From NCBI GenBank assembly GCA_900642245.1, contig CAAAJI010000060.1, forward strand, positions 1 to 64,000: a stretch of DNA of 64,000 nucleotides, written 5' to 3'. The position numbers and the translations under genes were made by a program. A model generated the notes under the pieces. It was not told the origin of the DNA. It saw only the letters and a list, made by a program, of their open reading frames with translations, and ran no database searches. Shown piece after piece: positions 11,527 to 21,994 of the stretch (its first letter is position 1; each line of letters starts with the position of its first letter). The stretch comes from Fragilaria radians. Taxonomy: Eukaryota; Bacillariophyta; Fragilariophyceae; Fragilariales; Fragilariaceae.

Positions 11527-13281
11527 CTATAAGGTCGTTCCACCACGCCGTGACCGAATATCCCGTAGCACAGCTTTCCCCCCTTCTTTTTCGGGTCCCG
11601 GGTATTCCAAAAGTCGGCTTGCGCAGAGTGCCGCATTGGTGTGATTACCGACCGAAAGAAAATGATTGGCAAGAAAGAGTAAGGCCCTAGCTTCGGGTGC
11701 TTGCACGACCACAGATTGAAGTATTTCGCCGACGTTGGGATTCCCGGAGGGATGGGGAGTTGTTGCGACATAACGAAATTCAAGATGCTTCAGAAAACAT
11801 TGTGCCGCCTTTTGAGAATTTCCATCCTCGTGGTAGAGTTTGGCCAGATGAGCCGTTGCTGTGCCTTCTACATCATCGGGCATGGCCTTTTCGAACGACA
11901 AGACAGCCTCTTTTCTCTTTCCTAGTGCTAAGTAACAGCCACCCACTGCGCACCACATGCGACCATCATAGGGACGAACTGTGCACGCTTTACGATAATA
12001 ATAAAGAGCATACAAGGGCATACCAAGAATTTCGTAGGCTTGGCCTAACCCATACCATGCTCGGTAATCTGAAGGTGATATATCAGCTGCCTTCCGATAA
12101 GCTTCCATCGCGGCCGGTGTATTTTTCAATTCCACATATTCATGTCCCATGAGCGTCCAAGCACCTGTATAGTTGGGGTTAAGCTTGAGAGCACGTTGGA
12201 AATATTGAATCGCTTTGGTTCGCAAGTTTTTGAGAGAGTAGTAATTCCCAACAATGCAACATGTTTCGGGACGGTATTTATCCACTCTCATTGCAGTGTG
12301 AGCTAGCTGCGAGAGTGCGATTGCGTTGTCTGCTACGTAGAGAATGTTAGAATAGATATCCATGTCGTCCAGGCGATGGGGATCTCGTTGATGGATTTGT
12401 GCAAAACAGTGCTCTGCCAAGTGGAATTCTCGTAAATGGTAATGAGCGACAGCCAGTTGAGATGCCACATAAGGAGATCTGGCGAAAAGATGCACGTCAT
12501 CAGTTGGTTGAACCAGCTTTTTATAGAGCGGGATGCATGCTTCGTGTGATTGTTGTTTCTGCAGCAAAACATGTGCGACATAAAAATGGTACATGTAATG
12601 CGATCCAAACTCTGCTGCCAAAACATCGTCATCGACCTTCAAATCGGCAAGATCCAACCATGCACTCCAATTACACGGTAAAAGTCTTAAAGACTGCAAA
12701 AGAATTTGACACGGATCATGTTGTCCCTTGGAAGGGAGAGATTCCTTCAGAACCATTCCGTACAAATACAAACCAAACGCATCCAGTTGTTGGATATTGT
12801 AATATTCAGCCAGCTCATTTCGAAGTTGCTGTAAGAATGGGTTTTTTGTATCTTTTTGATCCAATGGATCTTTAAGCTCTAATTGTTGTTGAGATTTTCG
12901 CTGCTCTCCCGCCAAATAGATGCCGTAGCCTCTGAGAAATATGGCGTATTGCGAGAGTGATGAAAGCGGAGGAGCGATTACAGTAACGTGCATGGAAGGT
13001 TGCGACAGCACAGCTGCTGCATGTGCATATTCACCCAACTCCATTAACGACTTTGCGTAGAGCTCTTTAGACGTTTGACTTGTCTGGAACTGCTGAAAAT
13101 CAAAAATGTCTTTCTCATCAGAATTAATAGAGTCCTCCGGTAAACCGATAAGCTGCTCGCACGCCCATTTCGCTGCAAGCTTCAAGCAATGATGAGACAG
13201 TTGAACTATAGCTGACTTTAGCTCCCGTTGAATTTCTCGAGGTTCCCAGTGAACCTCCACTTGACGGCCGAAGTTTATCAT
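11527..13281 (-). CDS. CDC23: Anaphase-promoting complex subunit 8 (APC8/CDC23), TPR protein
   Basis: A single-exon 584-residue protein. The N-terminus (REIQRELKSAIVQLSHHCLK, then AAKWACEQLIGLPED) matches the Apc8 N-terminal helix pair. It is followed by an array of tetratricopeptide repeats. The most diagnostic run is PETCCIVGNYYSLK, then YFQRALKLNPNYTGAWTLMG, HEYVELKNTPAAMEAYRKA, YRAWYGLGQAYEILGMPLYA and YYYRKACTVRPYDGRMW, which is highly conserved in CDC23. The subunit is a scaffold in the TPR lobe of the APC/C ubiquitin ligase, which degrades cyclins and securin. The length matches the family (about 580-600). The ATG at 13281 is the first in frame. The 3' end lies about 220 bases from the converging transporter gene. 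Confidence 0.93.
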   Translation of the reverse strand: MINFGRQVEVHWEPREIQRELKSAIVQLSHHCLKLAAKWACEQLIGLPEDSINSDEKDIFDFQQFQTSQTSKELYAKSLMELGEYAHAAAVLSQPSMHVTVIAPPLSSLSQYAIFLRGYGIYLAGEQRKSQQQLELKDPLDQKDTKNPFLQQLRNELAEYYNIQQLDAFGLYLYGMVLKESLPSKGQHDPCQILLQSLRLLPCNWSAWLDLADLKVDDDVLAAEFGSHYMYHFYVAHVLLQKQQSHEACIPLYKKLVQPTDDVHLFARSPYVASQLAVAHYHLREFHLAEHCFAQIHQRDPHRLDDMDIYSNILYVADNAIALSQLAHTAMRVDKYRPETCCIVGNYYSLKNLRTKAIQYFQRALKLNPNYTGAWTLMGHEYVELKNTPAAMEAYRKAADISPSDYRAWYGLGQAYEILGMPLYALYYYRKACTVRPYDGRMWCAVGGCYLALGKRKEAVLSFEKAMPDDVEGTATAHLAKLYHEDGNSQKAAQCFLKHLEFRYVATTPHPSGNPNVGEILQSVVVQAPEARALLFLANHFLSVGNHTNAALCASRLLEYPGPEKEGGKAVLRDIRSRRGGTTL

Positions 13282-13627
13282 TGTTTTTTAACCGGTATAA
13301 GATGGAAGACAATGAAAGGGCTGTCCGTCAACCACTGGGAAGGACCAATGCCTAAAACACATAAACCAGTACTAGTAATCAAAGTCTCAACGCGAGGGCA
13401 ATAATAACTGTTTTTCACATTTTTCATTATTCTGGAGCTTTGCTCTTGACTCTGGCACTTCCTTTATTGTCTAGTTATTCATAACCCCTATCATTGCCAA
13501 TGTCAATCCATATCATCCACATTAAATTATTTTACAAAGATGATTATATCGACCTAAGGTTGAGAAGATTCTACAAGAATTAAAGAACATTTTGGAAACA
13601 AGTTCCATGATTACATTAAATTCGTGG
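13282..13627. other. Intergenic sequence left of the hAT insertion
   Basis: About 350 bases upstream of the APC8 start, which should include its promoter. Nothing else recognisable. The last bases, 13620-13627, are one copy of the hAT target duplication. Confidence 0.5.
13620..13627. repeat. hAT target-site duplication, left copy
   Basis: ATTCGTGG, identical to 14827-14834 on the other side of the transposon. Eight bases is the hAT hallmark. Confidence 0.8.
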
Positions 13628-13735
13628 CTAGAGGTGTCGGACACAATGAAGCCTAAAGGAACGGACACGGACACGCGACTTCATTAACGGAACTTTTAAA
13701 AGACAATAAAGGACAACTAAAAATTTTACGAGAAT

Positions 13736-14706
13736 TTACTTATTCTTTGCAAATTTAGTTTGGATATCATCTTGGGTAATGTTTAGACAAGGTACATTCC
13801 GACAAATCATCACTTGATCTCGTAGAATGTTTCCTTTTAGTCGAGAACGCTTTGCTGTCAGTGCAAATCCACAATCTGAAAAGACTCTTTCCAATGGACC
13901 CATAAAGCTCTCCATTGTTTTAGATGACCATATATCTGTGGTGGCACTGAAGTACTTGACGTCATTTTGAAGCTTTTCTTTCATTTTCTCTCGTACAAGT
14001 TCACCATATGAAACAAGTTGGTTTCGCAATTTTGTTCTTCCAGGAACAGAAAATTGTTTGTGAAGATTGCATGAAAACTGGACAAACTTGCAAAATCCTT
14101 TATCTTCGACAACCGTAAATGGGCGTAAGGATTAAATTGTTTGTGAAGATTGCATAAAAACTGGACAAACTTGCAAAATCCTTTATCTTCGACAACCGTA
14201 AATGGGCGTAAGGATTCCGCTAACCAATTAACCAACAGCGTTTTGCCCTTTGTCTGCTCAGCTTTTGACGGAGGAAGCAAATCTGTTTTCAACTTTTTAC
14301 TGTAAACATGGTCAAGGGTTTTTACTTCCATTTTGAAGGCTCCGTTGCGCTTTTTGGATTCAGTAAGGATATTATTATGATATTTATTCATATGTCATTT
14401 GATAGCTTTCGGGTTTTTTGTACACCATGAAAGTTTTATTTTGCACTTTGTACAATACACAGAAATAGCATCAGAGGTTTTCCATACCTTGGAATCATTG
14501 ACATCTAGAGCAACGAGAGATACCACCTCCCAATATTCCTTTACCTGGACCTTATCAGGCTTAAAGAGAGGGGGATTTTTCCAGTCAATATTGCATTGGG
14601 TTGTATTATCATTTTCGACATCAATAATGGGTGTATCTCTTTCTAGGGGTGTAGAATATACTTCATTAACTTCATCACACGCATTATTTACATTTGCAGT
14701 GCTCAT
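13736..14706 (-). pseudogene. Broken hAT transposase: BED zinc finger plus C-terminal dimerisation remnant
   Basis: Starting at 14706, the reading runs into a BED-type zinc finger: C-x2-C (CTKC), then H-x4-H (HMNKYH). A stop codon falls just before that HxxxxH. The frame continues to 14216, where an 83-bp direct tandem duplication (14051-14133 and 14134-14216, one mismatch) shifts it. The original frame resumes at about 14029 with REKMKEKLQNDVKYFSATTD and IWSS, the N-terminal hAT motif. It then jumps straight to LERVFSDCGFALTAKRSRL, which is the hAT C-terminal dimerisation domain. The whole catalytic RNase-H-like core between them is missing, with a junction near 13900. The element is therefore non-autonomous, with at least three lesions. 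Confidence 0.85.
14051..14216. repeat. 83-bp tandem duplication inside the hAT transposase remnant
   Basis: Two adjacent 83-base copies, 14051-14133 and 14134-14216, differing at one base (GCATGAAAAC against GCATAAAAAC). Because 83 is not a multiple of three, it breaks the reading frame. Confidence 0.9.
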
Positions 14707-14826
14707 TTTGCCAAATGTCCGATAAAGTCTTTTACCTGTTCGGACATCGGTGGTGTCCGTCTTTTACTGTCTGTTGTCCGTTGTCCGTCCGTTGACAACG
14801 GACATAGGACATCCGTTAACACCTCT

Positions 14827-14834
14827 ATTCGTGG
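14827..14834. repeat. hAT target-site duplication, right copy
   Basis: ATTCGTGG, identical to 13620-13627. Confidence 0.8.
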
Positions 14835-15805
14835 TCACGACAAGAATACAGATTGTATAGAAATGATTTCAATCACTCCTGGTCATTATTTTCTCATTGG
14901 CAAACTCCAAATTAGCTACTAGCTAGGGGTTCACCTTTTACCAGAAAATCTTGTCCATTGAATCGTATTTTGGCTTACACAATAGGGATATGACTTCCCT
15001 CTGTATACCACTCATGCAAAAATAGTTAAGGAGAACATGTTAATCCTTTTCATTGACATTCATGTTCATCATCCTCAAGAAACAGTTAGAACAAAGAATG
15101 GAAAAACCAAGGAATTTGTTTGTTGCATTCTTTGACAATGTTAACAATAATCTTATTGTGCCATACAGAATGATCCTCAATAATCTAATTCAAGTACAAA
15201 AATTAATGGATCACAAACGAATTCATTGAATTTGTTTATTGTCTTCGTATCCATGTCATGCATGTCGTAAAGGACTATCGCGGCAACACATTTCAATCTC
15301 AAGAGCTTAATTGAGGTCAAGATTATCATATAAACCATTTAAAAAATGACATAAATTCGGATTCGCATATTTTTTTCATTGTTGTTGAGTTCATTTATAT
15401 GGTGTATCAGATATTTCAATCTACGAAAATTTTTTTCTTTTTCTAGGAAATTTACAACCTCCTAAATCGGATGACTTTATGGTGAACAAAGTCTAAACTT
15501 GTGGAACTAAAAATATCTCATAGATTGTGATGCGATTGGAATAATATTGATGGTATGGTATGTTCATGACGTGGAGAAATTATGAAAGTGTAATTTTGAT
15601 ACAGTAATGATATTGTGAATTTGTACCAAAACGACACAAGGTATGCAAGGAATAACTATGTTCCCTTCGAAAATAATACTTCATTAGAGGATATTAGAAT
15701 CTCTCCACCGTGTCACAGCAATGAGGATGCTGCCGCGTTGATGGTATAAGGTGACAAATCCGAAATTCTAAACACAGTAAATCCATTGTATTGAGACTGT
15801 TACGG
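14835..15805. other. Intergenic region between the hAT element and RTF2
   Basis: About 1 kb, AT-rich, with no supported coding frame. It contains the 3' untranslated region of the RTF2 gene. Confidence 0.5.
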
Positions 15806-16774
15806 CTACGCTTGATTGAAAGCAAAAAGTTTCTCAGCTCTACGGGTGGTATCAGAACTCTTGGTGCTCGTAAATAGACTTGAAAGAACTTCATTTGACT
15901 CCACAGCAGCTTGTACCCTTTGTTTAACTGACTCCATAACTGGATTAGTAGAAGATCCTACCAACGATGTTTGCTGTTGCTTCGGTTTTTGTAACTTTAT
16001 CATTCCCATTTCGATTCCTAAAACGGCTGCCTTTCGCTTCCTATTATCTGTTTCTTGATCATCTTCAACTTTACTCTCATCTAAAATTTTCAAATTGGTT
16101 CTCTCCTTATGTTCCAATTGACCTTGTATCTGGGCTTTAAGTTCTTCCATGAGTAGTGGTGGTGGAGCCAAGCGTATCAGTTCTGTCCATTTTCCGAACT
16201 GATCTTGGAGTGCCTCCTTACCAATTTCTTTGATGGCACGTTCGGACAAGACATTGACAGCATTTTCGTTTTTCGCAACCTTTGTGCTTCGCTTGGAGCT
16301 CTTCACTACTACTAAATATGCTGGATTAGTACCATTCAATTCAACACCAGTCACTGGACAGACTGGTTTCCCTGAAGATAATTCAAATCTGACTTCTTTC
16401 AAGTCCTTTAATCCACGGATGTATATTCCCAAGGAATCCGTTTTGTTGATGTCATTAAAATTGTTGTGGTTGTCATCAGGATATTTTTCAAGGCTGAGTT
16501 GCTGCTGCTTTCTTCGCAGCAAGGCTTCAACGACGGCTTCCTTGTGATACAAACGACCAAGTGGATCTGCCACAATTGGATTTTTCTTGTGAAATTGAAG
16601 TGGTGCTTTTGTTAAATAACACAGGGACATGAGTTCTTGCATTTGCTGCTTTTCCGAACTTCCATCTCCTGTTGAAAAGTTTCCAACAGAATTTCCATCT
16701 GCCGTCTGGTTGGCCTTACCTGCATTCCGCATATACTTACGATTCGATGCTATTACACCTCCGTCACCTCCCAT
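15806..16774 (-). CDS. RTF2: RTF2-like replication termination factor
   Basis: 322 residues from the ATG at 16774; the open frame extends further upstream but without an ATG, and the family typically begins with MGGDGG exactly as here. The N-terminal block MGGDGGVIASNRKYMRN is followed by the RTF2 C2HC2-type RING-like region: LCYLTKAPLQFHKKNPIVAD, PLGRLYHKEAVVEALLRRK and, further on, GKPVCPVTGVELNGTNPAYL. RTF2 is a nuclear factor that affects fork stalling and termination and is removed from stalled forks by the proteasome in animals. The family usually ends near a tryptophan-rich tail; here the tail is SSLFTSTKSSDTTRRAEKLF, so the final motif looks changed or lost. A TTTGGCGC sequence lies at 16848-16855, about 74 bases before the start. 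Confidence 0.88.
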   Translation of the reverse strand: MGGDGGVIASNRKYMRNAGKANQTADGNSVGNFSTGDGSSEKQQMQELMSLCYLTKAPLQFHKKNPIVADPLGRLYHKEAVVEALLRRKQQQLSLEKYPDDNHNNFNDINKTDSLGIYIRGLKDLKEVRFELSSGKPVCPVTGVELNGTNPAYLVVVKSSKRSTKVAKNENAVNVLSERAIKEIGKEALQDQFGKWTELIRLAPPPLLMEELKAQIQGQLEHKERTNLKILDESKVEDDQETDNRKRKAAVLGIEMGMIKLQKPKQQQTSLVGSSTNPVMESVKQRVQAAVESNEVLSSLFTSTKSSDTTRRAEKLFAFNQA

Positions 16775-17585
16775 ATTCAATTCTTTGATGTGATAAAGTT
16801 CAATAGGAGAATCGACAACACTTTCTTTAAATGCATGTTCTGTACCTGCGCCAAAATATATCACTAACCTTACCAATTAAAAATAGCAGTTACCTATCAG
16901 AAACCCTTGACATGAACATGCTGTGCAACATTTCATGTGAAAACAAGTATCAACAGGACCAGAATCAATTGTAAAGTGCGAAAATATTTCAAAGAATGAG
17001 TCGCAGATTTGTTGGTGCGATATTATATTTATCTAGATGTGTGTAACATGTGCAAGGCATTGATGATGATACTTCAGCGCAGCTTGCTTAGCATCATAAT
17101 TGGCAGCGTGATAGAAAATCAAAATAAACTAGCATTTTAGAGAGCTAAGCATCAAGTTACACATGCATGTGATGGCAATGGAAAGAAGCTGTAAAAATGG
17201 AGCTTCGTTAAAGTTCTTATGAATTTTATAATCCTAGACTAGGTACATTCTGACAATGATCAGGTTATCATTGCAGTAGTGACTTCTACGATTTCGCTAA
17301 CTTGTAAAAGTGAAAACCTTGGGTAACTTACAACCTTACAACATCTTGGAGAACCCCCCTCGAATACTATTTTAGTGGAAAAGTTGGCAAAATAGTAAGT
17401 GCCAATAGCGTCTTTCTTTAGAGTCCATGTGGATTCTTCTGATTTTATAAAACTATACAAGAAATATGGGCTATAAAGGAACCATGGTCTAAAGTTGAGC
17501 AAAATGCTGTTGTTGACATAAATCCTTTCAAGTACGTCAGCCCAATAGAAATTTCGGCTCCCTTCTTATTTGAAATTCTATTCCC
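16775..17585. other. Divergent intergenic region between RTF2 and the dehydrogenase
   Basis: About 0.8 kb containing two promoters facing away from each other. An 80-codon frame on the minus strand at 17260-17502 is not convincing. The only motif worth noting is TTTGGCGC (16848-16855, minus). Confidence 0.5.
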
Positions 17586-18470
17586 ATGAAGTCGTGTACA
17601 TCTTTATATATTTTTGGATTTCTTATCCATTTTGTTTTCGGACTAAGTAATAACTTTGAAATGAAGAGGGTTCTTGTCACAGGAGCAAACAAAGGCATTG
17701 GAAAAGCTATCTGTAAAGTCCTTTTAGAGAGCTATCCCGACGTTTACGTGTTTCTAGGATCTCGAGATAGAGAACGCGGCGAAAAGGCTTTGAAAGAGAT
17801 TCAAAGTACTGTCCCTAATTGTAGTGACAGGTTGGAATTGATTGAGATCGATATTTCATCAGATGAGTCAGTCACAAAAGCTGTTGAAAGTATCGGAGGT
17901 GAATTATACGGAATCGTGAATAACGCTGGCATTGGATTTGGAATTGCTGCAGAAAAGAATGTTGCTGTCAACTACTTTGGTCCAAGACGTGTGAATGATG
18001 CATTCAAAAGTATTCTTGTGAGACCCAAAGGCCGGATTGTGAATATTGCAAGCGCTTCAGGCCCGAACTTTGTGTCCAGATGTAGCCTTCCTGATCTTCG
18101 AGATAAGTTGTCACATCCACGAAAATTTGGAACAATCGAGAACTTGGATGCTACCGCTAGATCTTGCGATGGCATAAGTGATGGATATGGATTCAGCAAG
18201 GCTCTTCTGAATGCCTATACCGTCCTTCACGCCAATGATGAGCCGGAATTGATTATCAATTCTTGCACGCCCGGATTTATTGCTACAGATTTGACAGAAG
18301 GTTACGGAGCAACGAATTCTCCTGAAAAGGGGGCAGTAACTCCGATAAAGCTTCTTATGGACGCTAGCTTTGAAGCAATACCAACAGGAAGATATTATGG
18401 TAGTGATTGTGTACGTTCTCCTCTGAATGTGTACCGTGGACCTGGAGATCCCCCCTACGAAGGAGAGTAG
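17586..18470 (+). CDS. Short-chain dehydrogenase/reductase, carbonyl-reductase-like
   Basis: A single-exon 294-residue protein of the classical SDR fold. The cofactor loop is TGANKGIG (residues 32-39), followed by SRD after beta-2, which favours NADP(H). The NNAG motif is at 112-115, the catalytic Ser at about 158 (NIASASG), and the Tyr-x3-Lys pair at 201/205 (YGFSK). The substrate loop is long, and the C-terminal PGF...TDLT is usual. Overall it is most like carbonyl reductase (CBR1) and relatives, which reduce quinones and aldehydes. The first 24 residues (SLYIFGFLIHFVFGLSN) are hydrophobic and would act as a signal peptide; alternatively translation starts at Met26 and gives a cytosolic enzyme. 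The substrate cannot be told from sequence. Confidence 0.86.
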   Translation: MKSCTSLYIFGFLIHFVFGLSNNFEMKRVLVTGANKGIGKAICKVLLESYPDVYVFLGSRDRERGEKALKEIQSTVPNCSDRLELIEIDISSDESVTKAVESIGGELYGIVNNAGIGFGIAAEKNVAVNYFGPRRVNDAFKSILVRPKGRIVNIASASGPNFVSRCSLPDLRDKLSHPRKFGTIENLDATARSCDGISDGYGFSKALLNAYTVLHANDEPELIINSCTPGFIATDLTEGYGATNSPEKGAVTPIKLLMDASFEAIPTGRYYGSDCVRSPLNVYRGPGDPPYEGE

Positions 18471-19718
18471 GTTCATCTGATTCCATGGTTTAAGCACTTA
18501 GAGAAATTAAGCAATTAGAAACCTTTTTCGTAAGGTTTTATTTTCTAGTTCTATAGGTCTCTCAGCATCAGTCTGAAACTGAACTCTCAATTCATTTTAG
18601 TCAGAGCTCTAATCAATTCCAAGAATTTGGAGTGTATGCAGTACGCTGAAGAACTACAATTTCTTCCAGCATTCTTGCCTAGTAACTCATTAGTGAAGGC
18701 ACATGAAACTTGGATAAATTAATGGATCCAATCCAAAGAGATGTGTAGCTAGGGAAAATGTGGATGAGGAATCTCTACTCAAGAATATGGATCGGTGATA
18801 GTCTGCTATTCTTGGTTGGAACTTCAAAGCTCAATTGGCATGAACTATCCAGTTTACATAATGCTTTTCTGACAAAGTTATCAATGATATTTGCATGTAT
18901 GTAAACATGACACACATTACTCAGGTTTTCCATTTTTCGTAACGACACATTGAACTCCTGTATTTGAACCTCAAATTAAAAGTGTGCTAATCCACCCTGA
19001 GATCTGAATCAAACCGAACGAGAAAAGTTAGCTTTTTATGCTGTGGTTCCGAAATTCGTACAAAATTCGAATGACCTAAAGAGCCCTTGTCTGCCTTTTG
19101 CTTTTCCCCCCTAGTAATGTACTAGTCACTGGGGTTTGTGCTGCTAGAAGACTTCAATTTCCATATTTTTATCTCATTTATCAAATACTGCTAGTCTTCT
19201 GCATATTCATTGTAGCAGATTTCTAGACATTTTTATGACCTTCATTTACTTTCTAGACGGATTTACATTGCTTTGAAGCCCATCATGGTAATTTGATGAT
19301 CATGACGTGGAAAAAGTGATAACTAGGGTTCAACTTCTTCTTCGTCAACAAAGTTAATGCTTTAAGAAGAAAAAAGTCACCAGACGGAAGGTTCAGAACT
19401 TTGCTGTTTATTATCTGCGTCTCACCTTCTAGATACTCTTGAAGAATGCAAAAGAACAAGTGCTAGTAAGGTAGGTAGCATTTTTTAGTCGTAGTCGACG
19501 AATTCCTTCGTGAAATCTAATTAGCTATTCGACCCTGACCGTTGAAACTTGAAACTTAGTCAACGAATGCATGTTAAATAGGGAAATCTATTGACATCGC
19601 CATACTAATACTGTATCCAAAATTCAAAGCTGTTCCTTTTATACATGGATACTCGATCGCCTATTTCAATAACTTCTCATCACCTCATTTCCAATTATAG
19701 CCTATCCTTTTAATCAGA
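18471..19718. other. Intergenic region
   Basis: About 1.25 kb, AT-rich. I see no protein-like frame, repeat or RNA gene. Confidence 0.5.
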
Positions 19719-20018
19719 ATGTTATTTTCCCGACAGCTTGACGACGGTAACACCGATTCAAATGCATACGATGGATATTATGCAGAACCTCCTGATACTC
19801 CGAAGTCAAAAGGCAAAACCATCATTGTGTTAACGATATTTGTTATCCTAATTGCTATTAGCGTCATTTTCTTTATTGCAAATCTGTTGTTCCCTGGGTT
19901 CAGAGAAATGATCGAAGCCCGCTCTGACAGTCCTGACGAAGATGCTGAAATGGATGAAGGTAATGAATCATCATACAAGCCACCACGACCACATGTTAGC
20001 GAAATTGCCCTTGTATAA
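19719..20018 (+). CDS. Small single-pass membrane protein of unknown function
   Basis: A 99-residue frame. Residues 1-33 are polar (acidic, with GYYAEPPDTPKSKGK), then one strong transmembrane segment at about 34-58 (TIIVLTIFVILIAISVIFFI), then an acidic tail with PDEDAEMDEGNESS and a final PPRPHVSEIALV. I do not recognise a family. Codon use and the clear polar-TM-acidic layout support it being real, but a short single frame in an AT-rich region could be part of a spliced gene. An AG (CCCGACAG) just after the ATG could alternatively be a splice acceptor. No neighbour suggests its role. Confidence 0.5.
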   Translation: MLFSRQLDDGNTDSNAYDGYYAEPPDTPKSKGKTIIVLTIFVILIAISVIFFIANLLFPGFREMIEARSDSPDEDAEMDEGNESSYKPPRPHVSEIALV

Positions 20019-21994
20019 TGTACATCCGTCAACGATGACAACTCATACAACGACATTGACGGCAAAGATAAGAAAAGACGCACTTCAAACATTCCAGTCA
20101 AATAAAAGTGACCTGTCGAAGTTTGGTGGGTGATTGATCTTGACTGTACCATGGCATAGCGCATTTTTGTATATTCCAACGTAACACAAATGTAACCTTT
20201 ATCAGACTTTTACATATAAATTAGAAGAAAGATTTAATTAACAGTTAGAAGGATGCATAGTCCACTTACAATAGCACTTTACAGGTTACGACGTTTTGCT
20301 TAAACGATCCTGAGTACCTTTTTTTCGAACTATGAACGAAAATCGAATGGCCACTTAGATCATGTCTTTGGCAACTTCTCTCTTCCTAATGCAGCACGTT
20401 TTCACTAGAAGTATTAACCTGAAACCGAGCTCTAAAAAGAAAACATGGCCTTACAAGTAAGAATCAAAGTCGAATTCCTAATGAGGAAAGGTTTGATGAC
20501 CAAGTCAAATTAGAGTCCTCCGTAAAGCATAAATGCCACAGAACCTAAAGTCCAGTTACGAATGTGTGCATAGTTTCATTTGAATTGAATAAGAATTAAC
20601 ATTAGAATGGTAAATATCCAACTGTTCACTACAGTCTTAGGATGGTATTTGCGGCGGGCAGCATAAACTAGTATATAAATTAAAAAGAGAATGCTTTATA
20701 ATGTTTTGTCGATTAAGGAGCTACAACATAGTAATTTGTCTATGTATTGATTCAAGATATTAGAAGAAAGACACTACATCAATTACACGTACAACGCTCA
20801 ACCACACATAGTTTAGTAGAAACTGTTTAGGAGAGTGAGTTGATGTCAGCAATTAAAATCTGCACATAAAGTTGGAATATTAATTTCCAGTAAAAGCAGT
20901 TCAGGAAAGTGGACTCATTCTATCACTGGATTGAAGTTAGGATTCATTATACAAGGGTAAGAACTGCACTAAGAATACCTTTAACATTTGAGTCTCCAAA
21001 AAGAACATTGTGGATATACATTTCATCGTTAATATGAAGAAGCATTTCACGTTAATAAGAGTAAGCAAAGAGCCTGGCTAAATACTTACCCTATACTGCC
21101 ATAAAGATCAAAGGGTGAATATATCCAGGGAATATTTTGAAAACAATTATTTCAATTCCATTCATCAATGCCTAAGCTACTTGGTTAAAGCCAATTTTAT
21201 GAAAATGCCTTAGGCTACGGCATGTCTAGATGGTTTTATTGTAGACAAGGCAAGTTTAAATGAATACATCTATAAGTACTTGATAATTGTCTTGGAAAGG
21301 CTACAGCAAAAAGATGTAGAATAAATCTGTGCATGAGCTATTGCATCAGATGGAAAACATATTGGATAATAAGTAACAAAAGAAGGCATCCGAGAACAAA
21401 TAATGAGAGATAATTCCATGACAACGCATTTAAAGCAAATAAAGAGCATATGTTGCTGTGGATAACAAATTTACAATAGGAACAACGCAGCCTTCTTATT
21501 GATCCTAAATTTCCTATCTTCAAAATGCGCTTCTTTTACATGGGCAGATTAGTGCCGAAATGCAAGGTAAGAAAAAATCAATACAAAAAGCACTTCTACT
21601 TATATTGCCTCCTATCAAAATGAGCAATTCATGCCGAGCCCCTATTGCGTGACTTTCAACTTTTGTTTATGTTTCCTTTCAGTAAACAGAATTCTAAACA
21701 ATTAAAACTATCCTATGTGAAAGACCCACGTTTCCAGACATTGCTGAGTGAAGATTGGAATAGTACTATAATTATAGTTTTAACAAGTCAGGATAGATTG
21801 CAATCAAGGTACAGTGAGCGTCAATTGTGATCATCAAAGCATCGGACCAAAAGCAGCAACGATGTATGTCAAATTTCTCTACTAGTACTGCACTGGTGAA
21901 ATGATAGCAACCATGACTTTCAAGTATTACTGGAATATACTGGAATTGTAGTTACTAACGAGAAGACAACACGTCAACGTTCACTCTGATAGCG
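20019..21994. other. Gene-poor region
   Basis: Nearly 2 kb of AT-rich sequence. Short frames (for example 21338-21523 on the minus strand and 21645-21830 on the plus strand) have the composition of random AT-rich DNA. No RNA gene was recognised. Confidence 0.45.

Larger units (their letters stand above)
13628..14826 (-). mobile_element. Internally deleted hAT-family DNA transposon
   Basis: The element is about 1.2 kb. Its ends are inverted copies of TAGAGGTGT (left end at 13629-13637, right end complement finishing at 14827 or 14826). It is flanked by ATTCGTGG at 13620-13627 and again at 14827-14834, the 8-bp target duplication expected of hAT transposases; the exact boundary is ambiguous by one base. 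Both subterminal regions carry clustered GTCCG/CGGAC motifs, typical of transposase binding sites. The inside encodes, on the minus strand, pieces of one hAT transposase (see the pseudogene entry). The perfect target duplication suggests an insertion that is not very old. Confidence 0.85.

Noticed and set aside
13957..13966. TGACGTCA inside the hAT remnant
   Set aside because: Lies in transposase coding sequence; treated as chance, and used as a caution for the promoter copy at 35124.
17260..17502. 80-codon frame on the minus strand between RTF2 and the dehydrogenase
   Set aside because: Composition is that of AT-rich noncoding DNA and no motif is recognisable.
21080..21110. ATACTTACC word like the 5' end of U1 snRNA
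   Set aside because: The following bases do not match U1 and no stem structure was seen.
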